From Kocuria massiliensis (lineage in GTDB: Bacteria > Actinomycetota > Actinomycetes > Actinomycetales > Micrococcaceae): a stretch of 64,000 nucleotides of DNA. Location of the stretch: positions 1,293,590 to 1,357,589 of the forward strand of contig NZ_LT835161.1 of assembly GCF_900169715.1 (NCBI RefSeq). The letters run 5' to 3'. The notes under the pieces were generated by a model. That model ran no database searches. It saw only the letters and a program-made list of their open reading frames with translations, and was not told where the DNA came from. This document shows positions 15,481 through 26,036 of this stretch, piece after piece. Made by a program: the position numbers and the translations under genes. Positions within the stretch are counted from its first letter, which is position 1, and the number at the start of each line of letters is the position of its first letter.

Positions 15481-16875
15481 TCAGTAGTCCGCCTGGCGCT
15501 CGGCGACGTCCAACGGGGACTCGCCCTCTGGCAACTCCGTGGGGGCGCTCTCGTGAAAGAGATGTTCCGGCAGCCACTCGACCACGGCTTGCTTCCATCG
15601 CTCGGGGTCCACGTTCCATTCTTTGGTGTGCCGGGCTTTATGAAACGGGACGAGTTCCACGAGGCTATTTCGGGACGCCAGGTCCACGGAGGTATTGACG
15701 GGCACGAATTCGTCGTCCACCGAGTGCAAGATCAGGGTTGGGGTCAGGAGTTCATCGCTGCGGGAGAGCCAGTCCAAGTCAGAGAGGAGAATGGGCGCAC
15801 CTAATCCGGTCATCATTGCGGCTCGGGGTTCGGCGAGGAGGTCGGAGACCAGCTGGCCCAGCCTCAACGGCAAACGCTGCATCCGCGAGTGGTACCGGAT
15901 GAGTTCGAACCAGTCCACCACGGGACCGTCCAGCACCAAGGCCTTAATCAGGTGCTGGTATTGGGATTTATCGGTGGCTTGCAAAGCGATGGCGCCGCCC
16001 ATGGACCATCCAAAGAGCACGACGTCGTGAGCCCCGTGATCAAGGGCGTAGCGGATCGCGATCTCGATGTCCTCCCACTCCGTGAATCCCAGGCCGTATC
16101 GGCCGTCTTCGGAGGGCGGCGCATCCCGATCGTTTCGATACGCGACATGGATACTGGTCATGCCCAGTTCTTGCACCGTGTCGAGTGACCGGAGGGTCTC
16201 TTGGCGCGCAGCCCCACGGCCATGCACCATCACGGCCCACGTCCGGCAGGACGAGCCCTGGGGCGCCGGAACCACCCATGCGGGAGCATCCCCGACCGGC
16301 AACTCAAGGGTCACGTCGTCGTAGTCATATCCCGCATCGCCGGGGTTCTCGTAGATAGCGCCGGACCAACGTCCCCTCTTGGCCTCGCGGAGGTCTCCTT
16401 CGTGGACTTCGACGACCCGCCGTGTCACGGTCTCGAGCCTCGGAGAGTAGGCCACGACGTCGCCCACGACGGCGTAACCCCGCCCACCATCGAAAAAAAG
16501 CATGTACCGACCGCTGACCAGAGTTTCGTCGTTGGCGGGCAACGTCACCGTGGTGGGAATATCTGATTCGCTGGGTTCGGGGGTCTCATAGCCGACGCCG
16601 AGAATTCTCAGAGCCTCATTACCTTGTTTAGGAGGGGTCACGATGGTCCGCGCGTAGAATCCGGCGATCGTCGCCACCGCGCCCACCGCGAGGCCGGTAA
16701 TTGAAGCCCCTGCCACGACGCCGGTACGGAGACCGGAAACCCAGGGACGTCGCACTTCGGGAGTCATGCCAGGGATGTGACTCATCACGGAGGCGGATCG
16801 CCCTCTCCTACCGATCGCCGACTCCAATAAGCCCACCAGGTACCGCCCTTTCTCGACCGTGTCTTTTACCATCAT
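15481..16875 (-). CDS. Membrane-anchored alpha/beta hydrolase
   Basis: A 464-residue protein with one N-terminal membrane helix (about 51-76) that should place the rest outside the cell or anchor it. A poorly characterised segment (about 85-190) follows, then an alpha/beta hydrolase domain. The oxyanion region is HGRG at 218-221, the nucleophile is S291 in GWSMGG, and the likely acid and base are D387 or D388 (SVDDEFVP) and H416 (KARHTKEW). The triad looks complete, but the substrate cannot be read from sequence; esterase or peptidase are both possible. In-frame ATGs at codons 31 and 37 are alternative starts. It is divergent from the 161-residue Usp-like gene by 63 bases. Confidence 0.85.
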   Translation of the reverse strand: MMVKDTVEKGRYLVGLLESAIGRRGRSASVMSHIPGMTPEVRRPWVSGLRTGVVAGASITGLAVGAVATIAGFYARTIVTPPKQGNEALRILGVGYETPEPSESDIPTTVTLPANDETLVSGRYMLFFDGGRGYAVVGDVVAYSPRLETVTRRVVEVHEGDLREAKRGRWSGAIYENPGDAGYDYDDVTLELPVGDAPAWVVPAPQGSSCRTWAVMVHGRGAARQETLRSLDTVQELGMTSIHVAYRNDRDAPPSEDGRYGLGFTEWEDIEIAIRYALDHGAHDVVLFGWSMGGAIALQATDKSQYQHLIKALVLDGPVVDWFELIRYHSRMQRLPLRLGQLVSDLLAEPRAAMMTGLGAPILLSDLDWLSRSDELLTPTLILHSVDDEFVPVNTSVDLASRNSLVELVPFHKARHTKEWNVDPERWKQAVVEWLPEHLFHESAPTELPEGESPLDVAERQADY

Positions 16876-16938
16876 CCTTGCTTGTCAATCGGTAGACAAC
16901 CAGGTCATTTGGGGTGCGTCGCGAGTAGGGTTTGAGTC

Positions 16939-17424
16939 ATGAGCACATTGCTAGTGGTAACCGAAGTGACTCTCGGCCAAACGGAGATCGAGAACATCAA
17001 CATCGTGGCCCCGCAGGAAGAGGGTGACGATGTCCGTGTCGTGGTCCCCGCCGCGCTGCCGAAACATCTGTGGCTGGAATTTTTGGACCAACTGGCGCTG
17101 TTGGACTTTGAGGAAGCAGTTCACGTGGTGTCCCACGCGGAAAAGGGACCGGCGACGCTGGAGTCCGACGCTCGAGCAATCCTCGAGGATTCTTTGGCCG
17201 TTCTCAGCGATGCCGGTTTCACGGCGCGTGGCCGGGTTGCGTTGGGCGACCCCGTGGCCGCGATGCGCGAAGAGGTGGAAACCGGCGCCCAACAGGTGCT
17301 GATCATCACCGAGCCCCATCCGGTCGAGGACACGCTGAACATTCATTGGTCCAACCAAGCGGAAAGGACCCTAGGGGTGCCGGTATTGCACCTGTACTGG
17401 GGAACGGGACACGTCGATGACTGA
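16939..17424 (+). CDS. Uncharacterised small alpha/beta protein, possibly UspA-like
   Basis: I do not recognise a named family. The 161 residues alternate predicted strands and helices. They begin with a hydrophobic strand (TLLVVTEV) and contain DDVRVVVPAALP, a Gly-containing GRVALGDPVAAMREEVETGAQQVLIIT stretch and a C-terminal strand (VPVLHLYWG). That pattern suggests a Rossmann-type universal-stress-like fold, but the ATP-binding G-x2-G-x9-G-(S/T) signature is not evident. It overlaps msrB by eight bases and should be cotranscribed with it, hinting at a stress-related role. An AGGG lies just before the ATG at 16939. Confidence 0.7.
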   Translation: MSTLLVVTEVTLGQTEIENINIVAPQEEGDDVRVVVPAALPKHLWLEFLDQLALLDFEEAVHVVSHAEKGPATLESDARAILEDSLAVLSDAGFTARGRVALGDPVAAMREEVETGAQQVLIITEPHPVEDTLNIHWSNQAERTLGVPVLHLYWGTGHVDD

Positions 17425-17863
17425 GAAGAACCCTTTCGAAAACTCTGCGCTGAACGCTAGCGGCTCGGCACAACGGAGCGAGGTGGAATGGCAGCAGATC
17501 CTCACTCCCGAAGAATTTGCGGTATTGCGCCAGGCCGGCACGGAACGGCCCTTTACCGGGGAATATTGGGACGAAGACTCCCCAGGCACGTATTCCTGCC
17601 GCGCCTGCGGGACCGATCTCTTCGAGGCCGATACAAAGTTTGATGCCCGGTGCGGCTGGCCGTCATTTTTTGCACCGTTGGCCGAGGAACGAGTCCGATA
17701 CATCAAGGACACTTCCATGGGCATGGAACGCATCGAGGTGCAGTGTGCCGCGTGCCATTCTCATTTGGGGCACGTGTTTCAGGGCGAAGGATTCGGCACA
17801 CCCACGGACCTTCGGTACTGCATGAACTCCGTATCCCTGAAGTTCACGCCGTCGGGATCCTGA
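17417..17863 (+). CDS. msrB: Peptide-methionine (R)-S-oxide reductase MsrB
   Basis: MsrB repairs methionine-R-sulfoxide in oxidised proteins in the cytoplasm. The 148-residue protein has both structural zinc pairs (C61/C64 in CRAC and C110/C113 in CAAC) and the catalytic C135 in RYCMNSVSL. The GWPSFF substrate-site motif is intact. It overlaps the preceding small gene by eight bases. Confidence 0.97.
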   Translation: MTEKNPFENSALNASGSAQRSEVEWQQILTPEEFAVLRQAGTERPFTGEYWDEDSPGTYSCRACGTDLFEADTKFDARCGWPSFFAPLAEERVRYIKDTSMGMERIEVQCAACHSHLGHVFQGEGFGTPTDLRYCMNSVSLKFTPSGS

Positions 17864-17945
17864 GTCGCGCGTAACTTTGGGGGCCTGTTGACCCTAACCG
17901 GCGTGCCTGCCGGGTGCGTCCGCTCGCTAGTCGTAGCCTGGCAAC

Positions 17946-18530
17946 GTGACGACGCCACAGGATGATCTCCAGACGCCAAGCCAATTTCAGGAGGCCTTGG
18001 AATCACTGCGTCGCGCCCGATTTCAGCCTGAACTTTCGCTGTCACCGATTGATGCGCCCCAACATCTGGCGCCATACGGCGTCGGTTTGGGGGCCGGGGT
18101 GGCGGATCCCGATGCCCCAGATCAGGATCTCGCTCTGGGACGGTTCATTCTTCTGTTCGATCCTCGAGCACCGGAGACCTGGGGCGGGGAATTTCGCGTG
18201 GTCAGCTACATCCGCGCAGCGATTGAACCCGACGTCGCGGCAGAACAGTTGCTCTCCTCGGTCGCCTGGGACTGGCTCGTGGAATCCCTCGAGTCCAAAG
18301 GCGCTCTCCATAAGCAGGCTGGTGGCACGGCAACGCGCGCCTTTTCTCAAGGCTTCGGAGTCCTTGAGGACAGCGGCGAACGCAATGAGATCGAGCTGAG
18401 GGCATCATGGACCCCTACCGGGCCGGACATGCGCCGACATCTCGAAGCCTGGGCCGACATGGTCTGCACCTACGCTGGCTTGCCCCCGCTCCCGGAAGAT
18501 GTGGCCCGTTTCCCGGTGAGCGGTATCTAG
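17946..18530 (+). CDS. DUF3000 family protein
   Basis: A 194-residue actinobacterial protein of unknown function. Family features are the N-terminal FQEALESLRRARFQPELSL region, the APQHLAPYGVGLGA motif, GRFILLFDP, and the C-terminal ASWTP...HLEAWADMVCTYAGLPPLP. It has no membrane segment or known catalytic motif. In Actinobacteria it typically precedes the RNase D-like gene, as it does here, and that constant pairing is the only functional clue. The start is a GTG at 17946 with a weak ribosome-binding site. Confidence 0.9.
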   Translation: MTTPQDDLQTPSQFQEALESLRRARFQPELSLSPIDAPQHLAPYGVGLGAGVADPDAPDQDLALGRFILLFDPRAPETWGGEFRVVSYIRAAIEPDVAAEQLLSSVAWDWLVESLESKGALHKQAGGTATRAFSQGFGVLEDSGERNEIELRASWTPTGPDMRRHLEAWADMVCTYAGLPPLPEDVARFPVSGI

Positions 18531-18679
18531 CCGTTGACTTCCTCGAGATGCTGAGCCCCACGACGCGGATTTCCCGTGAACTAGACTAGACGTGCACAAA
18601 TGACAAGGCAGGACAGCCGAGGGATGGCACTCCCCCTCGAGGCAGGACGAAGGATGGATACCCGGCCCGTGACAGCGTC

Positions 18680-19996
18680 ATGACCAAGGAATCGACCCCC
18701 ATCGGCGGCCACGACCAGGCTTACGGAGAGGGGTTCAGCGCCGACGAGCTCGAGAAACTGAGCATCGATCCCGAAGACCTCGGACTGAGCCCTGATCTGG
18801 TCATTCCCCCATCCGTTCCGCTCAACGAGCCGTCCGGTGGCGTACCGTCGGTCATCGACACCTATCCCGAGCTTGAGGAAGCGGCCGAGCTCTTGACGAA
18901 GCACTCGGGACCGGTCGCGATCGACACGGAACGTGCCTCCGGTATTCGCTATGGTCAGAGGCCCTTTCTCGTCCAGATTAAACGCGGGGACTCCCCCATC
19001 GTGCTGATCGACCCCGAGGCCTTCGAGGACTTGACGGTGATTAACAGGGCCTTGTCGGGTGCCGAGTGGATCATTCACGCCAGCTCACAAGACCTTCCGA
19101 GTCTGCGCATGGTCGGGATGCATCCTTCCCGGCTCTTCGACACCGAATTGGCCGGACGCATCGCCGGGCTGCCCCGCGTCGGTCTCGGTGCGATGACTGA
19201 GGAGCTCCTGGGCTATGCCTTGGCCAAAGAACATTCGGCGGCCGACTGGTCGCAGCGTCCGCTCCCGACTCCGTGGCTCAACTACGCCGCGCTGGACGTT
19301 GAACTCCTCGTGGACCTGCGTGACGCCGTCGTCGAACTCTTGCGGCAACAAGGCAAGCTCGACTGGGCCCTCGAGGAATTCGAAGCGATCTGCGACGCAC
19401 CCGATCCCGAGCCCAAATCCGACCCCTGGCGCAAGACCAAGGGCATTCGCCAAGTTCGCTCGCCTCGCCAGCTCACCGCCCTCAGAAACCTGTGGAACGA
19501 ACGGGATCTTTTGGCCCGACACAAGGATGTCGCTCCGAAGCGGCTCCTGCCCGATTCGGCCTTGATCGCGGCCGCGAAGGCCATGCCCGCATCCGTCCCA
19601 CAATTGCAACGCATCCCGGGTTTCCACGCCAAGCTCATCAAAAGGGAGTCTGTGCGGTGGGTACGAGCCATTCAGGAAGCGGCTCGCGAGGAAAACCTCG
19701 TCCCATACAGCATTCCTAGCTCGTCTCCCCCTCCCATCAAGGCATGGGAATCCAAGCGACCGGATTCGGCGGAGTCTCTCAAAATCGCCAAGGAGACTAT
19801 GTCCGAGCTGGCGGAGCAATACTCCATGCCGTCCGAAAATCTGCTCACCCCGGAGCACCTGCGGCGTCTGTGTTGGGAACATCCGTATCCTTCCGAGGAG
19901 ACGGCGATCGAGGCCCTGCGCGGATATGGTGCGCGGAATTGGCAGATCGATCTCGTCGCCCACCCCCTGGCCCGCGACCTCGCCGAGGACGCCTGA
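18680..19996 (+). CDS. RNase D-like 3'-5' exonuclease with HRDC domain
   Basis: A 438-residue protein with an N-terminal DEDDy exonuclease domain and one HRDC domain. Catalytic residues appear intact: D82 and E84 in AIDTERASG, D138 in HASSQDLPSL, Y202 and D206 in YAALDVELL. The HRDC domain spans roughly 260-345, with LRNLWNERDLLARHKDVAPKRLLPD. It probably trims structured RNAs such as tRNA precursors. Actinobacterial copies are often annotated only as HRDC proteins. It lies 149 bases after DUF3000. Confidence 0.9.
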   Translation: MTKESTPIGGHDQAYGEGFSADELEKLSIDPEDLGLSPDLVIPPSVPLNEPSGGVPSVIDTYPELEEAAELLTKHSGPVAIDTERASGIRYGQRPFLVQIKRGDSPIVLIDPEAFEDLTVINRALSGAEWIIHASSQDLPSLRMVGMHPSRLFDTELAGRIAGLPRVGLGAMTEELLGYALAKEHSAADWSQRPLPTPWLNYAALDVELLVDLRDAVVELLRQQGKLDWALEEFEAICDAPDPEPKSDPWRKTKGIRQVRSPRQLTALRNLWNERDLLARHKDVAPKRLLPDSALIAAAKAMPASVPQLQRIPGFHAKLIKRESVRWVRAIQEAAREENLVPYSIPSSSPPPIKAWESKRPDSAESLKIAKETMSELAEQYSMPSENLLTPEHLRRLCWEHPYPSEETAIEALRGYGARNWQIDLVAHPLARDLAEDA

Positions 19997-20091
19997 CGAC
20001 GGAACGACTCTTCGATACCGCGAGTACCGGGTAGATTCGTGACGGGCGTTACAGTACCGTGGTGCTGAAACACCCCGTCGAGAGGATCCCC

Positions 20092-22233
20092 ATGACCGTG
20101 TCACATCCCGATTACACGCCGCTGACAGACCGTTGCCCCGACGAGGTGGTCACGCACGTCTCTCGCGACGTCGTCACCGGGCCTCAGGGACGAAAGATCG
20201 CGGTACTGACCTTGCACAACGACTCCGAGAAGCGCCCCGAGACCCTGGGACCCCGCTCGATGCAAGAATTGCTCAATGCCATTGACGAGGTCCACCGGTT
20301 GGCAGAAGACGGTTCCGTAGACGGCGTCATGATCGAGGGAACGGCCCCAACTTTCGCCGCCGGCGTCGACCTCACCCTGGTGAGCACCCTAGCGGCAGAC
20401 CCGGAAACTCCCATTACCGCGGTCGGGGCGATGGGACACGACTTTGTGGAATCTATTCGTTCCATGCCGGTTCCCACGTGCGCTCGAGTCAATGGCACCG
20501 CGCTCGGCGGTGGACTCGAACTCGCGTTGGCCGCCGACTACCGGATCGGTCATCCCGGAACCAAAAACATTGGTCTTCCCGAAATCCGCCTCGGTCTGAT
20601 ACCGGGATGGACGGGGGTCTTCGCCTTGCCGCGCCTCATTGGCCCGGAAAATTCCGTGCGCGTCATCTTCCACAACCCACTCAACAACGGCAAGTCCCTG
20701 ACCTCGCAACAGGCTCACGAGATCGGAATCCTCGATGAACTGACCGAGGCTGCCGTCACCGACGACGACGCCCGAAACCAGGCCCTGGCATGGTTCGAGG
20801 GCGTGGTTCGGGGCGAGGTCGTCGTCGACCGCCCACACGAGACGGATCAAGAAGAGCCTTTGTGGGCCGCGGATAGCGACGAGGGAGGCTCGTTGCGCGA
20901 ACGATTCGAGGAATCGGTGCGGGCCGCAGAAGAGATCGTGCAGCGGAAGACCTCCGGTGCCAGCGACGCCGCTCGAGTTGCCCTCGAGGTCTTTACCAAC
21001 GGTCCGCTCGAGTCTCGTAAGCAGTCGCGGGAACGCCAAATCTCCGTCCTCGACGAGCTCGCCCGCGGCGACCAATTTTCTTCGTCCGTCTATTCCATGT
21101 TGGAACTCGTGCAGCATCGCGCCAAGCACCCCTCGATGGTTCCTCCGGAGGTCGAGCCTGCGCACATTGCCAAGGTGGGCGTCGTCGGCGCGGGGTTGAT
21201 GGCCTCGCAACTCGCGCTGTTGTTCCTGACTCGGCTCCAGGTTCCGGTGATCATCAGCGACGTCGACCAGGCTCGCGTTGACCGAGGATTGGACACGATT
21301 TCCGGCGAACTTCAGAAGAACGTGTCCAAGGGACGATTGGCCGAAGAACAGGCCGCACACCTTCGGACATTGGTCAGCGGCACCACAGACACGGCAGATT
21401 TCGCCGATTGTGACTTTGTGATCGAAGCGGTTTTCGAGGAAACCCAGGTCAAACGGGATGTATTCGCGAACCTCGAGAAGTCCGTGCGCACGGACTGCAT
21501 CCTCGCGACCAACACCTCCTCGCTCCTGGTCAGCGAGATGATCGAAGACCTCGATCACCCCGAACGCGTGATCGGTTTTCACTTCTTCAATCCGGTCGCC
21601 GTCCTCCCCCTCGTGGAGATTGTGCGGACGGACTCGACCACCGACGCCGCCATCGCGACGGCCTTCTCTCTCGCCAAACGGCTCGACAAGATCGCCGTCG
21701 GTGCCCGGGATTCTTCCGGATTCATCGTCAACCGGGTGCTCGGCGTCGTCCTCTCCGAAGCCGGCCTGGCCCTTGATCGGGGCGCCTCCCCGGAGAGCAT
21801 TACCGAGGCATACCGGCCATTGGGACTTCCCATGGATACCTTCACCTTGATTGACCTCGTGGGGCTCCCCATCGCGGTGCACCTGTTGGAATCCCTCGAG
21901 CGTCACCAGGGCGATCGATTCCACGTGTCCGAGAAATTCCGGACGCTCAATGAGCACGCGATCTCGCCACTGTCCGACCAGAAGGGCGGCCTGAGCACCG
22001 AAGCCCGCGAACTCGTGGGCGCGTCCAACGACGATACGGTGACCCAGGAGACGCTCCGGACCTCGGTGGAAGGCGCCTTGGCTTCGGAAATCTCTCGTAT
22101 GCTGGATGAAGGTGTGGTCCCGGACCGCCAAGACATCGATCTGGCCATGATTCTGGGCACCGGATGGCCGTTCTTCAACGGAGGAATCACCCGGTACCTG
22201 GACCGCGTCGGTGCCTTCGAGCGTATCGACTAA
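20092..22233 (+). CDS. FadB-type enoyl-CoA hydratase / 3-hydroxyacyl-CoA dehydrogenase
   Basis: A 713-residue bifunctional beta-oxidation enzyme. The N-terminal crotonase domain (about 20-260) has the oxyanion loop ALGGGLELALAADY and the acid residue region PEIRLGLIPGW. The NAD-binding domain starts near residue 360 with VGVVGAGLMASQLA, and the catalytic histidine lies in IGFHFFNPVAVLP. A C-terminal dehydrogenase domain follows (SSGFIVNRVLG). I used the ATG at 20092, preceded by GAGAGGAT. Relatives carry an acetyl-CoA acyltransferase gene immediately before it; here only 95 bases separate it from the RNase D gene, so the usual thiolase partner is missing locally. Confidence 0.9.
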   Translation: MTVSHPDYTPLTDRCPDEVVTHVSRDVVTGPQGRKIAVLTLHNDSEKRPETLGPRSMQELLNAIDEVHRLAEDGSVDGVMIEGTAPTFAAGVDLTLVSTLAADPETPITAVGAMGHDFVESIRSMPVPTCARVNGTALGGGLELALAADYRIGHPGTKNIGLPEIRLGLIPGWTGVFALPRLIGPENSVRVIFHNPLNNGKSLTSQQAHEIGILDELTEAAVTDDDARNQALAWFEGVVRGEVVVDRPHETDQEEPLWAADSDEGGSLRERFEESVRAAEEIVQRKTSGASDAARVALEVFTNGPLESRKQSRERQISVLDELARGDQFSSSVYSMLELVQHRAKHPSMVPPEVEPAHIAKVGVVGAGLMASQLALLFLTRLQVPVIISDVDQARVDRGLDTISGELQKNVSKGRLAEEQAAHLRTLVSGTTDTADFADCDFVIEAVFEETQVKRDVFANLEKSVRTDCILATNTSSLLVSEMIEDLDHPERVIGFHFFNPVAVLPLVEIVRTDSTTDAAIATAFSLAKRLDKIAVGARDSSGFIVNRVLGVVLSEAGLALDRGASPESITEAYRPLGLPMDTFTLIDLVGLPIAVHLLESLERHQGDRFHVSEKFRTLNEHAISPLSDQKGGLSTEARELVGASNDDTVTQETLRTSVEGALASEISRMLDEGVVPDRQDIDLAMILGTGWPFFNGGITRYLDRVGAFERID

Positions 22234-22243
22234 CGGGAACGTC

Positions 22244-22292
22244 GAAGGGCCCACCGATGCCGTGCATGGCGCACGTAAACGGTGGGCCCTTC
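22244..22292 (+). terminator. Hairpin terminator after the FadB-type gene
   Basis: A 13-base perfect stem (GAAGGGCCCACCG with CGGTGGGCCCTTC) begins 11 bases after the stop codon. There is no U tract, so it may be a weak terminator or an mRNA 3'-end stabiliser. Confidence 0.6.
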
Positions 22293-22394
22293 GGTGTCAT
22301 GGTCATCGGCTGCGGGATCGTGCCGGCCGGTCCACAGAATGCGGCATCGATACCGCGATGCAGGCGCATCACAAGACAATCCACGGAGGACACG

Positions 22395-22889
22395 TTGTCA
22401 GAGCAGCAGCCCACTCACCATCCGCACGACATCACGGAGGCGGCCGGAACCGACGGATCGGTACGTGGTGGGACCCCGCGACGTTCCGCTCTTGCCGGAG
22501 CGGGCGCCCTGGCCGGAACCGCAGCCGTCCTTTCGGCATGTGGCTCCAGCTCCGATTCGGACCAGAGCAGTGGCAAAGCGAGCATCGATCCCCAGAAACC
22601 CGTGGATCTCACGTCGACCACCGATGTCCCCGTGGGAAGCGGCATCAAAGCATCGGCCGACGGCGTGACGGCGATCGTTTCCCAACCCAAGCCCGGCGAG
22701 TTCAAAGCCTTCAGCTCGTCCTGCACGCACCAAGGCTGCTCAGTTAACGTCCAAAAGGACACCATCACCTGTCCATGCCACAGCTCGGTCTTTTCGCTGA
22801 GCGATGGATCCGTCCAGGCCGGTCCGGCACCTGAGGCCCTTCCGGAGTACACCGTCGCGGTCAACGGCGACCGCGTCACCATCAGCTAG
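22395..22889 (+). CDS. Exported Rieske [2Fe-2S] lipoprotein
   Basis: A 164-residue protein from a TTG start with GGAGGA four bases upstream. The N-terminus has a twin-arginine motif (RR at 29-30), a hydrophobic stretch and a lipobox ending in C49 (VLSAC), so it is probably folded before Tat export and lipid-anchored outside. The Rieske domain has C110-T-H112 and C126-x2-H129 as cluster ligands, with C115 and C128 placed for the stabilising disulfide. It is not next to cytochrome bc genes. Electron partner unknown. It could be mistaken for QcrA, but it lacks that protein's N-terminal membrane helices. Confidence 0.88.
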   Translation: MSEQQPTHHPHDITEAAGTDGSVRGGTPRRSALAGAGALAGTAAVLSACGSSSDSDQSSGKASIDPQKPVDLTSTTDVPVGSGIKASADGVTAIVSQPKPGEFKAFSSSCTHQGCSVNVQKDTITCPCHSSVFSLSDGSVQAGPAPEALPEYTVAVNGDRVTIS

Positions 22890-22942
22890 CCAGCCAGCGC
22901 CTCGCGCGGCCCTGAGCCCGCGGAGAAACCACACCCTCAATA

Positions 22943-22988
22943 ACGACGCCGGGCGGGGAAGTCATTCAACTCCCCCGCCCGGCGTCGT
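22943..22988. terminator. Bidirectional terminator between the Rieske gene and acnA
   Basis: A 16-base perfect GC-rich stem (ACGACGCCGGGCGGGG with its complement at 22973-22988) sits between the two convergent genes, 16 bases before the acnA stop. U tracts are poor, which is common in GC-rich Actinobacteria. Confidence 0.75.
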
Positions 22989-23004
22989 GCTATCCGGCTG
23001 GCTC

Positions 23005-25809
<2,805 letters not shown>

Positions 25810-26036
25810 TGCTTGGGACTCCTCTCGCCACTGTCATTACGGGGCGTAGTTCCGTGTCCCCAGGTGAGTCCTAGCGCAAATACGCCCTTGCAGAGCGTCG
25901 GTGATAGGTGTGATGCAAACCTTTGGAGACACAGTGACACTAAGCCTTCGCCTTGAAGTGTACCCGTAAGTGCGCGGGCGGACCCTCATGTGACGACACT
26001 TTGTGCCGAGGACGAACCACCGTCCCACCTGGAAAT

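Noticed and set aside
20389-22254. 621-codon frame antisense to the FadB-type gene
   Set aside because: Shadow of a clear bifunctional enzyme on the other strand; no family motif.
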